Shown piece after piece: positions 35,301 through 44,472 of a stretch of 64,000 bases of DNA. Below the pieces are notes generated by a model. The model did not search any database. It had not been told where the DNA came from and saw only the letters and a list, made by a program, of their open reading frames with translations. This stretch comes from Luteimonas sp. MC1825 (GTDB taxonomy: Bacteria > Pseudomonadota > Gammaproteobacteria > Xanthomonadales > Xanthomonadaceae): assembly GCF_014764385.1 (NCBI RefSeq), contig NZ_CP061714.1:1426001-1490000 (forward strand), given 5' to 3'. Within the stretch, counting starts at the first letter, position 1. Every line of letters begins with the position of its first letter. Position numbers and translations under genes: made by a program.

Positions 35301-35306
35301 TATAAT
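35301..35306 (+). promoter_or_regulatory. Perfect TATAAT hexamer upstream of the cco operon
   Basis: TATAAT occurs 147 bases before the ccoN start and upstream of the Anr box. No good -35 is found 16-18 bases before it. It could drive a second, oxygen-independent transcript of the cco operon. Confidence 0.35.
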
Positions 35307-35383
35307 GCGCGGTGCTGCATGCGTCGCCCTTGTGTCTGCCGGCCCATGCGCCAATCCTCCGCCGCGAACAAGCCGGCAGCGCT

Positions 35384-35397
35384 TTGATCACGATCAA
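35384..35397 (+). promoter_or_regulatory. Perfect FNR/Anr box upstream of ccoN
   Basis: TTGATCACGATCAA matches the TTGAT-N4-ATCAA consensus at all ten positions. Its centre lies 62.5 bases before the ccoN ATG. Placed at -41.5, transcription would start near 35432, and the A/T-rich GGAAAATAAA (35419-35428) supplies the -10 region. This strongly predicts Anr activation of the cbb3 oxidase operon under low oxygen. Confidence 0.88.
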
Positions 35398-35452
35398 TGC
35401 CGGGCCCGCCCCCGTAGCGGAAAATAAACAACAGCAACCAAGGTCACCGCAC

Positions 35453-36955
35453 ATGTCCTCGACCCCCGCCACAGCTCCGGCCACGGCCGCATTCGGCCCG
35501 GATGCCGCCAGGTCCGGCTATTACAACGACAAGGTCGTGCGCCAGTTCACCGTCGCCACTGTCTTCTGGGGCATCGTCGGCATGGCCGTGGGCGTCTTCA
35601 TCGCCGCGCAGCTGTACTGGCCGACCCTCGGCGAAGGCATCCCGTGGCTGAGTTACGGCCGCCTGCGCCCGCTGCACACCAACGGCGTGATCTTCGCCTT
35701 CGGCGTCTGCGCGCTGTTCGCGACCAGCCTCTACGTCGTGCAGCGCACCTGCCATGTCCGGCTGATCTCCGACAAGCTGGCATCGTTCGTGTTCTGGGGC
35801 TGGCAGCTGGTGCTGGTGCTGGCGGTGATCACCCTGCCCATGGGCCTGACCCAGGGCAAGGAATACGCCGAACTGGAATGGCCCATCGACCTGCTGCTGA
35901 CCGTGGTCTGGGTCGCCTACGCGGTGCTGTTCTTCGGCACCATCGCCAAGCGCCGCGTGTCGCACATCTACGTCGCCAACTGGTTCTTCGGCGCGTACAT
36001 CGTCACCGTCGCCATCCTGCACATCGTCAACAACATCGCCATCCCGTCGGGCCTCGGCAAGTCCTACCCGGTATACAGCGGCGCGGTCGATGCGATGGTG
36101 CAGTGGTGGTACGGCCACAACGCCGTCGGCTTCCTGCTGACCACGGCGTTCCTGGGCATGATGTATTACTTCGTGCCCAAGCAGGCCGGGCGCCCGGTCT
36201 ACTCCTACCGCCTGTCGATCGTGCACTTCTGGGCGCTGATCGCGGTCTACATGTGGGCCGGTCCGCACCACCTGCAGTACACCGCCCTGCCCGACTGGGT
36301 GCAGTCGGTGGGCATGGTGTTCTCGCTGATCCTGCTGGCGCCCAGCTGGGGCGGCGCGATCAACGGAATCATGACGCTCTCCGGCGTCTGGTACAAACTC
36401 CGCACCGATCCGATCCTGAAGTTCCTGATCGTCGCGCTGTCGTTCTACATGATCGCCACCTTCGAGGGGCCGATGATGTCGATCAAGACGGTGAACTCGC
36501 TGTCGCACTACACCGACTGGACCGTCGGCCACGTGCACGCCGGCGCGCTGGGCTGGGTGGCCATGATCACCATCGGCTCCATCTATTCGCTGATGCCGCG
36601 CATCCTCGGCCTGAAGGAGATGTACTCGGTCAAGTGGATCGACACGCACTTCTGGCTGCACACCATCGGCGTGGTGTTCTACATCGCATCGATGTGGATC
36701 GCCGGCGTGATGCAGGGCCTGATGTGGCGCGCGACCAACGCCGACGGCACGCTGACCTACAGCTTCGTCGAGTCCCTCAATGCCACCTACCCCTACTACC
36801 TCGTGCGCTTCGGCGGCGGCCTGCTGGTGCTGACCGGCATGTTCCTGATGGCCCTCAACACCTGGAGGACGTTCCAGATGGCCAAGGCCCCGGCGCCGCA
36901 GCCGGTGCTCGCGCCCGATCCTTCCAGCGCCCGCGCTTCGACCCAGGCTGCCTGA
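35453..36955 (+). CDS. ccoN: cbb3-type cytochrome c oxidase subunit I CcoN
   Basis: A 500-residue haem-copper oxidase subunit with about 12 helices. Conserved cbb3 segments include [13 protein letters not shown] (low-spin haem His), [15 protein letters not shown] (CuB His), [16 protein letters not shown] and [10 protein letters not shown]. It reduces O2 at the haem b3/CuB centre with high oxygen affinity. The first 22 residues are a Ser/Thr/Ala/Pro-rich cytoplasmic tail. ccoO starts 1 base after the stop. The Anr box at 35384 precedes it, as in other proteobacteria where cbb3 is induced by low oxygen. Confidence 0.97.
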   Translation: MSSTPATAPATAAFGPDAARSGYYNDKVVRQFTVATVFWGIVGMAVGVFIAAQLYWPTLGEGIPWLSYGRLRPLHTNGVIFAFGVCALFATSLYVVQRTCHVRLISDKLASFVFWGWQLVLVLAVITLPMGLTQGKEYAELEWPIDLLLTVVWVAYAVLFFGTIAKRRVSHIYVANWFFGAYIVTVAILHIVNNIAIPSGLGKSYPVYSGAVDAMVQWWYGHNAVGFLLTTAFLGMMYYFVPKQAGRPVYSYRLSIVHFWALIAVYMWAGPHHLQYTALPDWVQSVGMVFSLILLAPSWGGAINGIMTLSGVWYKLRTDPILKFLIVALSFYMIATFEGPMMSIKTVNSLSHYTDWTVGHVHAGALGWVAMITIGSIYSLMPRILGLKEMYSVKWIDTHFWLHTIGVVFYIASMWIAGVMQGLMWRATNADGTLTYSFVESLNATYPYYLVRFGGGLLVLTGMFLMALNTWRTFQMAKAPAPQPVLAPDPSSARASTQAA

Positions 36956-36956
36956 C

Positions 36957-37628
36957 ATGAGCGAAAACAAGATTCCCCCGCCGCCCAATGCCCACGAAAA
37001 GGTCGAGAAGAACGTCGGCCTGCTGATCGGCCTGATCGCCGTGGCCGTGTCCTTCGGTGGACTTGCCGAGATCGTGCCGCTGATGTACCAGGCCGAGACC
37101 ATCGAGCCGCTGCCGGGCGTGGAACCCTACCCCGCCCTGGAGCTCGCCGGGCGCGACATCTACGTCCGCGAGGGCTGCTACAACTGCCACTCGCAGATGG
37201 TGCGCACCCTGCGCTTCGAATCCGAGCGTTACGGCCACTACTCGCTGGCCGGCGAGTCGGTGTATGACCGTCCGCACCAGTGGGGTTCCAAGCGCACCGG
37301 TCCGGACCTGGCGCGCGTCGGTGGCCGTTATTCGGACGACTGGCATCGCGTGCACCTGGTTGATCCGCGCGCGGTGGTGCCCGAGTCCAACATGCCGTCC
37401 TTCCCCTGGTTGGCCAATGCACAGGTGAACGCCGCGACGATCGCGCGCAACATGCGCAACCTGCAGCGCCTCGGCGACCCGTATAGCGACGAGGACATTG
37501 CCGGCGTGGCCGAGGCGGTGGCCGGCAAGACCGAGCTCGATGCCATGGTGGCCTACCTGCAGGGCCTCGGGCGCCATGCCCCGACCGCGGCCGCCGTGTC
37601 CGCCGCGAAGGCGGAGGCCGCGCCATGA
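36957..37628 (+). CDS. ccoO: cbb3 oxidase subunit II CcoO (mono-haem cytochrome c)
   Basis: A 223-residue protein with one N-terminal transmembrane anchor (about residues 20-44) and a periplasmic cytochrome c domain with C74-x2-C77-H78 ([13 protein letters not shown]). The conserved [17 protein letters not shown] and [12 protein letters not shown], which holds the haem Met ligand, follow. CcoO passes electrons from CcoP to CcoN. It has an Ala-rich C-terminal tail. ccoQ overlaps its stop by 4 bases. Confidence 0.97.
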   Translation: MSENKIPPPPNAHEKVEKNVGLLIGLIAVAVSFGGLAEIVPLMYQAETIEPLPGVEPYPALELAGRDIYVREGCYNCHSQMVRTLRFESERYGHYSLAGESVYDRPHQWGSKRTGPDLARVGGRYSDDWHRVHLVDPRAVVPESNMPSFPWLANAQVNAATIARNMRNLQRLGDPYSDEDIAGVAEAVAGKTELDAMVAYLQGLGRHAPTAAAVSAAKAEAAP

Positions 37629-37768
37629 TCGGCGGATTTGTCACGCTCGCCCTCCTGCTGCTGTTCGTGGGCGGCTGGATCTGGATCTGGCGACCTTCGC
37701 TCAAGGCCCAGTTCGATGCAGCCGCGCAGCGGCCCCTTGAAGACGATTCCCAGGAGCCCGCTCAATGA
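37625..37768 (+). CDS. ccoQ: cbb3 oxidase small subunit CcoQ
   Basis: A 47-residue membrane peptide starting ATG inside the ccoO stop and ending inside the ccoP start (both ATGA overlaps). One hydrophobic helix (residues 4-22) ends in WIWIWRP, followed by a short acidic tail. Size, helix and place between ccoO and ccoP define CcoQ, which stabilises the complex, especially when oxygen is present. Confidence 0.92.
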   Translation: MIGGFVTLALLLLFVGGWIWIWRPSLKAQFDAAAQRPLEDDSQEPAQ

Positions 37769-38709
37769 CCACCGGTTGGAGCATCTACGTCATCGCGCTG
37801 GTCGTGCTCAACATCGCCGGCCTCTGGGCCCTGCTGGCCTGGACCAGCCGCCGCCGCCCGGGTGATCCCAAGCCGGAGGACACCAGCCACGTCTGGGACG
37901 AGGACATCACCGAGTACAACAAGCCGCTGCCGCGCTGGTGGATCATCGGCTTCTACCTGACCATGGTGTTCGCCGTCGGCTACCTGCTCTGGTATCCGGG
38001 CTTTGGCAACTTCAAGGGGTTTGGCAACTGGACCTCGTCCGCCGAGCATGACGCCGACAAGTCCAGGCAGGACGCGGTCCTCGCCGAGACCTTCAGGCCC
38101 TATGACGGTCGCGCCATCTCCGAGCTCGCTGGCGATCCGCGCGCGGTGCAGCTGGGGCGCGCGATCTTCGCCAACACCTGCGCCACCTGCCATGGCTCCT
38201 CGGCGCAGGGCGCGGTGGGCTACCCCAACCTGACCGACGATATCTGGCACTGGGGCGCCTCGGAGGCACGCGTGCTCGAGAGCATCCTCGACGGTCGCCA
38301 GGGCGTGATGCCGGAATGGGGCACGGTGCTCACCGGCATGGGCGGCGACAACGCCGTGCTTTCGGTGGCCACCTACGTGCGCGCGCTGGCGGGTGAGGTC
38401 CCGGCGAACGACTTCTTCGCCGCCCAGGGCAAGGGCCTGTACGAAGGCGTCTGCGTGGCCTGCCACGGCATCGACGGCAAGGGCAACCAAGACCTGGGCG
38501 CGCCCGACCTGACCGACGCCTACGCCATGTACGGCAACTCGGTGCAATCGATCATGGAAACCATCAACAAGGGGCGCCACGGCGTCATGCCGGCGCATCG
38601 CGAGCTGCTTGGCGAGACCCGCTCGCGGCTGGTGGCCTCCTATGTGTGGTCGCTGTCCAACCCCACCGGTCCCGAGCCGACCCAGGGCCAGCCGCTGGGC
38701 GCGCAGTGA
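37765..38709 (+). CDS. ccoP: cbb3 oxidase subunit III CcoP (di-haem cytochrome c)
   Basis: A 314-residue protein with two N-terminal helices (about residues 5-26 and 57-77), the second after the typical HVWDEDITEYNKPLPRWW. Two cytochrome c domains carry C139-x2-C142-H143 (NTCATCHG) and C230-x2-C233-H234 (GVCVACHG). CcoP accepts electrons from soluble or membrane cytochromes. Two N-terminal helices are typical of gammaproteobacterial CcoP. The next ORF overlaps its stop (GTGA). Confidence 0.97.
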   Translation: MTTGWSIYVIALVVLNIAGLWALLAWTSRRRPGDPKPEDTSHVWDEDITEYNKPLPRWWIIGFYLTMVFAVGYLLWYPGFGNFKGFGNWTSSAEHDADKSRQDAVLAETFRPYDGRAISELAGDPRAVQLGRAIFANTCATCHGSSAQGAVGYPNLTDDIWHWGASEARVLESILDGRQGVMPEWGTVLTGMGGDNAVLSVATYVRALAGEVPANDFFAAQGKGLYEGVCVACHGIDGKGNQDLGAPDLTDAYAMYGNSVQSIMETINKGRHGVMPAHRELLGETRSRLVASYVWSLSNPTGPEPTQGQPLGAQ

Positions 38710-39002
38710 GCAACCTCCCCGGCCCCGGGTTCGACCATCCGCCGCGCCCCATGGCGCAGCGGGTCGGCGCGATCCTGTGGCCGAGCTTCTTCGCCGCGGG
38801 CGTGGCGACGATGGTGTTCTCCGCCTTCGTCGACCCGCTGATGCTGCGTGACATCACCTTCCCCGATGTCGAGATCAGCCGCAGCCTGGGCTACTCGATC
38901 GCGTTCTTCATGTTCTGGGTCGCCACTGCGGCGTCCAGCCTGTTCACGTGGTTCCTGCTTCGCCCGGCCAGCCGGTTCAACAAGGCGCTCCCCCCAGACT
39001 GA
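38706..39002 (+). CDS. Two-helix membrane protein inside the cco operon
   Basis: A 98-residue protein of unknown function with two hydrophobic helices (about residues 21-41 and 62-84) joined by a polar loop (DITFPDVEISRS). GTG at 38706 overlaps the ccoP stop; ATG at 38751 would shorten it by 15 residues. Its own stop overlaps the ccoG start by one base. The position between ccoP and ccoG suggests a role in cbb3 assembly or stability (inference). I believe similar ORFs occur here in related xanthomonads, but cannot name a family. Confidence 0.75.
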   Translation: MSNLPGPGFDHPPRPMAQRVGAILWPSFFAAGVATMVFSAFVDPLMLRDITFPDVEISRSLGYSIAFFMFWVATAASSLFTWFLLRPASRFNKALPPD

Positions 39003-40555
39003 TGAACCGTCGTATCCCCCTGGAGCTTGCCGGCGACGATGGCGGCTCGATGTATGTCAGCGAGCGCAAGGTCTACCCGCGCGAAGTCTCCGGACGCCTC
39101 AACACCCTGCGCGTGGCCGCCGTGTTCTGGCTGCTCGGCATGTTCTACGTGTTCCCGTGGCTGCGCTGGGACGGCCGCCAGGCGGTGCTGTTCGACCTGC
39201 CGGCGCGCAAGTTCCACGTCTTCAGCCTGACGTTCTGGCCGCAGGACTTCCTGTTCCTGGCGCTGCTGCTGATCATCGCCGCGCTGGCGCTGTTCTTCTT
39301 CACCGCGCTGGCCGGGCGCCTGTTCTGCGGCTACGCCTGCCCGCAGACGGTGTGGACCGAAGTGTTCCTGTGGATGGAGCGCTGGACCGAGGGCGAGCGC
39401 AACAAGCGCATGCGCCTCGACGCCGGCCCATGGACGCGCGAGAAGTTCCTGCGCAAGGGTGCCAAGCACGCGCTGTGGCTGGTGTTCGCGTTGTGGACCG
39501 GCTTCACCTTCGTCGGCTTCTTCACCCCGATCACCGACCTGGCCGCGCGCCTGCCCACCCTCGCCTGGGGTGGCTGGGAGACGTTCTGGGTGCTGTTCTA
39601 CGCGCTAGCCACCTGGGGCAACGCCGGTTTCCTGCGCGAGCAGGTGTGCAAGTACATGTGCCCGTACGCGCGCTTCCAGAGCGCCATGTTCGACCGCAAC
39701 ACGCTGATCATCGCCTACGACCCGATGCGCGGCGAGCCGCGCGGGCCGCGCAAGCGTGGCCTGGGCAGCGTGCTGCAGCGCGCCCGCGGCCTGCTGGACC
39801 AGATCACCGCCTACGACTACGTGTTCCGCGCCGCGCTGCACCCGACCGCGGCCGACAACCGCGTGCAGGCCGCCGGCACCATCTCGCTTGGCGGCATGGG
39901 CGAGGTAGCGGAGCCCCTGCCGAAGTTCGACACCGCCGAACTCGGTGACTGCATCGACTGCACCCTCTGCGTGCAGGTCTGCCCGACCGGCATCGACATC
40001 CGCAACGGGCTGCAATACGAGTGCATCGCCTGTGGCGCCTGCATCGACGCCTGCGACGACGTCATGGACAAGATGGGCTTCGAGCGCGGCCTGATCCGCT
40101 ACAGCACCCAGAATGCGATCGACAACAAGCCCACCCGCGTGCTGCGGCCCCGCGTGTTCGTCTACGGCATCCTGCTGCTGGCGCTCACCGTCGCCTGGGT
40201 GGTTGGCGTGGGCATGCGCAGCCCGCTGATCGTCGAGGTGCTGCGCGACCGCAATGCGCTCTACCGCGTGGTCGGCGACGGCCAGGTCGAGAACGACTAC
40301 ACACTCAAGATCGTCAACAAGAGCGACGATGCCCGCGCCTACCGCATCGTCGTCGAAGGCGGCGCGCCGGGCATCGAGCTGCGCGGCCGCGGCCTGGACG
40401 CGGTGCGCGCCGATGCCCAGCAGGTGATCAGCGTCCCGGTGGTCATCGCCGCTCCCGACTCCCTCAAGGGCCGCCACGCGCTGAGTTTCCGCGTCGAGAC
40501 CATCGACGGCGAAGCCAGCGAAACGGTCGACAGCAGCTTCTTCGGACCCATGTGA
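39002..40555 (+). CDS. ccoG: cbb3 assembly ferredoxin-like protein CcoG (FixG/RdxA)
   Basis: A 517-residue membrane protein with about five helices. The conserved FCGYACPQTVWTE occurs near residue 110. Two 4Fe-4S motifs follow (DCIDCTLCVQVCPTGIDIR and CIACGACIDACDDVMDK). A C-terminal Ig-like periplasmic domain closes the protein. CcoG reduces Cu(II) to Cu(I) for cbb3 oxidase maturation in the species studied. The ATG overlaps the preceding stop by one base, and ccoH overlaps its own stop by one base, so the cco genes are tightly coupled. Confidence 0.95.
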   Translation: MNRRIPLELAGDDGGSMYVSERKVYPREVSGRLNTLRVAAVFWLLGMFYVFPWLRWDGRQAVLFDLPARKFHVFSLTFWPQDFLFLALLLIIAALALFFFTALAGRLFCGYACPQTVWTEVFLWMERWTEGERNKRMRLDAGPWTREKFLRKGAKHALWLVFALWTGFTFVGFFTPITDLAARLPTLAWGGWETFWVLFYALATWGNAGFLREQVCKYMCPYARFQSAMFDRNTLIIAYDPMRGEPRGPRKRGLGSVLQRARGLLDQITAYDYVFRAALHPTAADNRVQAAGTISLGGMGEVAEPLPKFDTAELGDCIDCTLCVQVCPTGIDIRNGLQYECIACGACIDACDDVMDKMGFERGLIRYSTQNAIDNKPTRVLRPRVFVYGILLLALTVAWVVGVGMRSPLIVEVLRDRNALYRVVGDGQVENDYTLKIVNKSDDARAYRIVVEGGAPGIELRGRGLDAVRADAQQVISVPVVIAAPDSLKGRHALSFRVETIDGEASETVDSSFFGPM

Positions 40556-41061
40556 TGACAGACGACCGCAAACGCCCCTTCTGGCGCGAACCGATGATGT
40601 GGCTGGTGATCGGCCTGCCGCTGGCGTCGGTTGTCGCCGGCGTGATCCTCGTGGGCCTGGCGACCCGCGACTCAAGCGATGCGGTGGGCGACGTGGTCCA
40701 GCGCACCGCGCAGATCCAGGTCTCCGACCTGAGCCCCGACGCCCGCGCCCGCGACCTCGGCCTGAGCGCCATCATCCGCGTCGACGAAGGCTATGTGGAA
40801 GTGCTGCCGGTGACCGGCCAGTTCGACCGCGGGCAGCCCCTGCGCATCGTGCTGCGCCACCCCTCCCTGGCGGCGTCCGACGTCGAACTGCGCGCCGCGC
40901 CCGGCGAGTACGGCTGGCGTGCCGAGGCCGGGATCGGCCTCGACCACGACTGGAAGCTCGAGCTCATGCCCGAAGGCATGGCCTGGCGCCTGCAGGGACG
41001 CCTGCCGAAAGGACAGCGCGCGGCCCACGTGAAGCCGGCCTTCTCCGGCGAGCAGGAGTGA
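40555..41061 (+). CDS. ccoH: cbb3 assembly protein CcoH (FixH)
   Basis: A 168-residue protein with one N-terminal helix (about residues 15-36) preceded by the conserved PFWREPMMWLVIGLPLASVV, and a periplasmic FixH domain including GQPLRIVLRHPS. The C terminus has a YGWRAEA...W pattern common in FixH. CcoH is an assembly factor that interacts with CcoN. It lies in the classical G-H-I-S order. The ATG at 40555 shares one base with the ccoG stop. Confidence 0.9.
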   Translation: MTDDRKRPFWREPMMWLVIGLPLASVVAGVILVGLATRDSSDAVGDVVQRTAQIQVSDLSPDARARDLGLSAIIRVDEGYVEVLPVTGQFDRGQPLRIVLRHPSLAASDVELRAAPGEYGWRAEAGIGLDHDWKLELMPEGMAWRLQGRLPKGQRAAHVKPAFSGEQE

Positions 41062-41062
41062 G

Positions 41063-43480
41063 GTGAACGCGGGCGCGGTCGCCACGGCCGCCGCCGTGCG
41101 CGACGCGCAGGGCGTGGCGGACGGCTGCTTCCACTGCAGCGAGGCCCTGCCCGCGGATCCGGCCAGCGCCCGCATCGATGGCGCGTACCGCCGCTTCTGC
41201 TGTGATGGCTGCGCCGCCGCGGCGCAGTGGATCCGCGATGCCAACCTGGTCGACTACTACCGCCTGCGCACCGAGCCGGGCGGACGTGCCGCGCTCGACC
41301 TGGACGCGCAGCTCGCCGCCTTCGACCGCGACGACGTCCAGGCCGGGCACGTGCGCGGGGTCGACGGCGGCCGTGAAATCACGGTACTGACCGACGGCAT
41401 GCGTTGCGCGGCCTGTGCCTGGCTGGTCGACCGCGCGGTCGCGCGCGAGCCGGGCGTGATCGAGGTCGTGGCCAACGCGGTGACCGGGCGCATCCGCATC
41501 GCCTGGGACCCGGCGCGCACCGCGCTCTCGGGTCCGCTGCGCCGCCTGGCCGGGCTGGGTTACGTGCCCTACCTCGCCTCGGGCATCGCCCGCGAACGCG
41601 AGCGCCGCGCCGCACGCAACCGCGACCTGCTGCGCATGGGCATCGCTGGCCTGGCGTCGATGCAGGCGATGATGTTCGCCGAGGCGCTGTACCTCGACAT
41701 TTACCAGCAGATGCCGCTGGCCACGCGCGATTTCTTCCGCTGGATCACCCTGCTGGTGTCGACGCCGGTGGTGTTCTGGTGCGGCTGGCCGTTCATCGCC
41801 GGCATGCTGCGGGAGCTGCGCAACCGCCACCTGGGCATGGACACGCTGATCGCCAGCTCCACGCTGCTTGCCTACTTCGCCAGCGTGTTCGAGACCATCC
41901 GCGGCGGAACGCATGTCTGGTACGACGCTGCGGTGATGTTCGTGTTCCTGCTGCTCGGCGCGCGCATGCTCGAGCAGCGCGCGCGACGCATCGCCGTGGC
42001 CCAGGTGGACACGCTGGCGCGGGCGCGGCCGGAGCTGGCGACGCGCGAACTTGCCGACGGCAGCCGCGAGGTCGTGCCGACGGCCGCGCTGCGGCCCGGT
42101 GATATCGCGTGCATCGCGGCGGGCGACACGGTGCCGGCGGACGGCACCCTGATCGACGCCGCCGCGCGGTTCGAGGAGGCCCTGCTCACCGGCGAGGTCC
42201 ATCCGGTCCTGCACGCACCGGGCGACACGATATACGCCGGTACCGTCTGCCGCGAGGCCCCGGCGCGCATCCGCGTCGAGCACGTGGGCGCGGCGACCCG
42301 GCTGTCGGAGCTGGAGTGGCTCGTGGAACGCGCGCAGTCGCATCGCCCGCGCGCGGCGCAGCTGGCCGACGCGTTCTCCAGCCGTTTCGTGGCCGGCATC
42401 CTGGTGGCGGCGGTGCTGGTGTACATCGGGTGGCGGATATACGACCCGTCGCGTGCGCTCGAGGTCACCATCGCCCTGCTGGTGATCAGCTGCCCATGTG
42501 CACTCTCGCTGGCGGTGCCGACCGCGCTCGCCGTCGCCCACGGCGCGCTGGCGAAGCTCGGCGTGCTGTCGACCGATGGCGAGGCGCTGGGCTCGCTGGC
42601 CGCGGCCACCGACATCGTGTTCGACAAGACCGGAACCTTGGGCAGCGGCCGGCCGACGCTCGGGCGCGTGGAAGCCTTCGGCGATCTCGACGTCGAGGAC
42701 GCGCTCGGGATTGCCACGGCGCTGGAGCGCGACAGCCTGCACCCGATTGCCCGCGCCTTCGAGGGACGCGACGCCGGCCTGGCCGTGGCGGCGGTGGAAG
42801 AACATGCGGGGCTGGGCATCGCCGGAACGGTCGAAGGCCGCGCCTGGCGCATGGGCCGCGCCGACTTCGCCGCGGGCCGCGCCGACGACGGCGCCCTGTG
42901 GCTCGGCGACGGCCAGCAGGCAGTGGCCAGGTTCACCCTGGAAGAGCCACCGCGTGATGACGCCGCCCGGGCGGTCACGGCGCTGCGCGAGCTCGGCGTC
43001 GATGTCCACCTGTCCAGCGGCGATGCGGCGACCACGGTGAACGCATTCGCCGACATGCTCGGCATCGACCATGCGGCGTCACGCCAGTCGCCCGAGGACA
43101 AGCTCGCCGGCGTGCGCGCGCTGCAGGCAAGCGGCAAGGTGGTGGCGATGGTCGGCGATGGGCTCAATGACGCCCCCGTGCTGGCCGGGGCCGACGTCTC
43201 GATCGCGATCGGCAGCGGCGCCGCCCTCGCCCACCGTGCTGCCGGCCTGGTGCTGACCGCTCCCTCGCTGCTGCGCATTCCCGCCGCGATCGCCCTGGCG
43301 CGCCGCACGCGCGCCATCGTGCGCCAGAACCTGGCCTGGGCGCTGGGCTACAACGTGGTGGCCATCCCGCTGGCCGCGGCCGGCCTGGTCACGCCGTGGG
43401 TGGCGGCGCTGGGCATGGCGGTGTCATCGCTCATCGTCACCCTCAATGCGCTGCGCCTGGCGCGGACCAGCGCGCCATGA
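41063..43480 (+). CDS. ccoI: Copper-transporting P1B ATPase CcoI (FixI) for cbb3 assembly
   Basis: An 805-residue ATPase. The N terminus has a cysteine-rich metal domain (CFHCSEALPA, then RRFCCDGCAAA) and an HMA domain with GMRCAACAW. The ATPase core has the transport motif ISCPCALSLAVP, phosphorylation site DKTGTLGSG, HP motif SLHPIA and GDGLNDAPVL. The N-terminal cysteine-rich block and ISCPCALSLA are typical of FixI/CcoI, separating it from the detoxifying ATPase at 20188. It exports Cu(I) slowly to the periplasm for CcoN metallation. The GTG start at 41063 comes 1 base after ccoH. Confidence 0.95.
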   Translation: MNAGAVATAAAVRDAQGVADGCFHCSEALPADPASARIDGAYRRFCCDGCAAAAQWIRDANLVDYYRLRTEPGGRAALDLDAQLAAFDRDDVQAGHVRGVDGGREITVLTDGMRCAACAWLVDRAVAREPGVIEVVANAVTGRIRIAWDPARTALSGPLRRLAGLGYVPYLASGIARERERRAARNRDLLRMGIAGLASMQAMMFAEALYLDIYQQMPLATRDFFRWITLLVSTPVVFWCGWPFIAGMLRELRNRHLGMDTLIASSTLLAYFASVFETIRGGTHVWYDAAVMFVFLLLGARMLEQRARRIAVAQVDTLARARPELATRELADGSREVVPTAALRPGDIACIAAGDTVPADGTLIDAAARFEEALLTGEVHPVLHAPGDTIYAGTVCREAPARIRVEHVGAATRLSELEWLVERAQSHRPRAAQLADAFSSRFVAGILVAAVLVYIGWRIYDPSRALEVTIALLVISCPCALSLAVPTALAVAHGALAKLGVLSTDGEALGSLAAATDIVFDKTGTLGSGRPTLGRVEAFGDLDVEDALGIATALERDSLHPIARAFEGRDAGLAVAAVEEHAGLGIAGTVEGRAWRMGRADFAAGRADDGALWLGDGQQAVARFTLEEPPRDDAARAVTALRELGVDVHLSSGDAATTVNAFADMLGIDHAASRQSPEDKLAGVRALQASGKVVAMVGDGLNDAPVLAGADVSIAIGSGAALAHRAAGLVLTAPSLLRIPAAIALARRTRAIVRQNLAWALGYNVVAIPLAAAGLVTPWVAALGMAVSSLIVTLNALRLARTSAP

Positions 43481-43719
43481 ACGTGCTGCTGTTCCTCATC
43501 CCGGTGAGCCTGGTGCTGCTGCTCGTGGCCGTCTGGGCATTCCGCTGGGCGGTGGGCAAGGGACAGTTTGAAAACCTCGATGCGGCTGCGATCGACATCC
43601 TGCGCGACGACAGCACGGACCAGGCGCCGGACGCCCTCCCGCCGAATGACGCGCCCGCCGGGGACGGCGAAGCGGGCGGCCGCCGCGGCCTGCGCGAAGG
43701 CGGGCCCCGTGCCGACTGA
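43477..43719 (+). CDS. ccoS: cbb3 assembly protein CcoS (FixS)
   Basis: An 80-residue protein with one helix (LLFLIPVSLVLLLVAVWAFRW) followed by the CcoS signature GKGQFENLDAAAIDILRDD and a longer than usual acidic, Pro/Gly-rich tail. CcoS is needed for insertion of cofactors into CcoN. The ATG overlaps the ccoI stop (ATGA). The next gene starts 11 bases before its stop. Confidence 0.93.
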   Translation: MNVLLFLIPVSLVLLLVAVWAFRWAVGKGQFENLDAAAIDILRDDSTDQAPDALPPNDAPAGDGEAGGRRGLREGGPRAD

Positions 43720-44437
43720 CTGGCTGGCGATCGGTGCGGCGCTGCTCGCCGGCCTGATGGGCGGCGTGCACTGCGCGGCCATGTGTGGCGGCATCGCCAC
43801 CGGGTTCTCCGCGATGGGTGGCCGCAACGGCTGGTGGCCGGCGCTGCAGCCCAACCTCGGCCGCGTTGGCGGCTACGTTGCGGCGGGCGCGATCGCCGGC
43901 GCGCTGGGTGGCGGCATCCTGGCGGTCGCGCGCAGTCCCTGGATCGCATTCGGCGCACGCATGCTGGTAGGCGTGGTGCTGGTGGTGGTCGCACTGCGGC
44001 TGCTCGACCGCAAGGGTCGCCTGGGTTTCCTCGGACGGCCAGGCTCGGCGCTTTGGCAGCGGCTGCGCAGGCTGCAGGCGCCGCTGCTCCCGGCCGACAC
44101 CGTGGCCAAGCGCCTCGCGCTCGGCGTGCTCTGGGGGTGGATGCCGTGTGGCCTCAGTACCACCATGCTCGCCGCGGCCTGGTTGCAGGCCGACGCCCGC
44201 AACGGCGCGCTGACCATGGCGGCATTCGGCTTGGGCACCCTGCCACTGATGGTGTCGCTGACCTGGTCGGGCGCGCGCATCGGCCAATACCTGCAGCGCG
44301 GGCGTTGGCGGATGGGTCTCGGCCTGGTGGTGCTCGCCGCAGGCGTGCTCACCATTGCCGCACCGTGGCTGATGCACATTCCCGCACTGGCGGGACCGCT
44401 GGCGGCGCTCGGCTGCCTGCCGCCGCCGACGCGCTGA
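43709..44437 (+). CDS. Sulfite exporter TauE/SafE-type (UreH-like) membrane protein of the cco operon
   Basis: A 242-residue protein with about six helices. The conserved GLMGGVHCAAMCGGI (residues about 14-28) and WGWMPCGLSTTMLAAAW, both with cysteines near membrane faces, resemble the metal-transport-like DsbD/UreH group placed in TauE/SafE. Members next to ccoS are widespread; a role in copper supply or cytochrome c thiol chemistry for cbb3 is plausible but unproven. GTG at 43709 overlaps ccoS by 11 bases. The stop codon lies within an 8-base tandem repeat. Confidence 0.83.
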   Translation: MPTDWLAIGAALLAGLMGGVHCAAMCGGIATGFSAMGGRNGWWPALQPNLGRVGGYVAAGAIAGALGGGILAVARSPWIAFGARMLVGVVLVVVALRLLDRKGRLGFLGRPGSALWQRLRRLQAPLLPADTVAKRLALGVLWGWMPCGLSTTMLAAAWLQADARNGALTMAAFGLGTLPLMVSLTWSGARIGQYLQRGRWRMGLGLVVLAAGVLTIAAPWLMHIPALAGPLAALGCLPPPTR

Positions 44438-44466
44438 CGCGCTGACGCGCTGACGCGCTGACGCGC
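44428..44466. repeat. Tandem 8-base repeat (GACGCGCT), nearly five copies
   Basis: Four exact copies of GACGCGCT are followed by GACGCGC. The array begins in the last codons of the TauE/SafE-type gene, includes its TGA stop, and fills the gap to the convergent rarA gene. Slippage would change only the downstream spacer, because the first copy already holds the stop. Confidence 0.9.
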
Positions 44467-44472
44467 CGCCGG

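Noticed and set aside
44428..44466. Short direct repeats as a CRISPR remnant
   Set aside because: The 8-base units are contiguous without spacers and no cas gene is present, so this is a simple tandem repeat.
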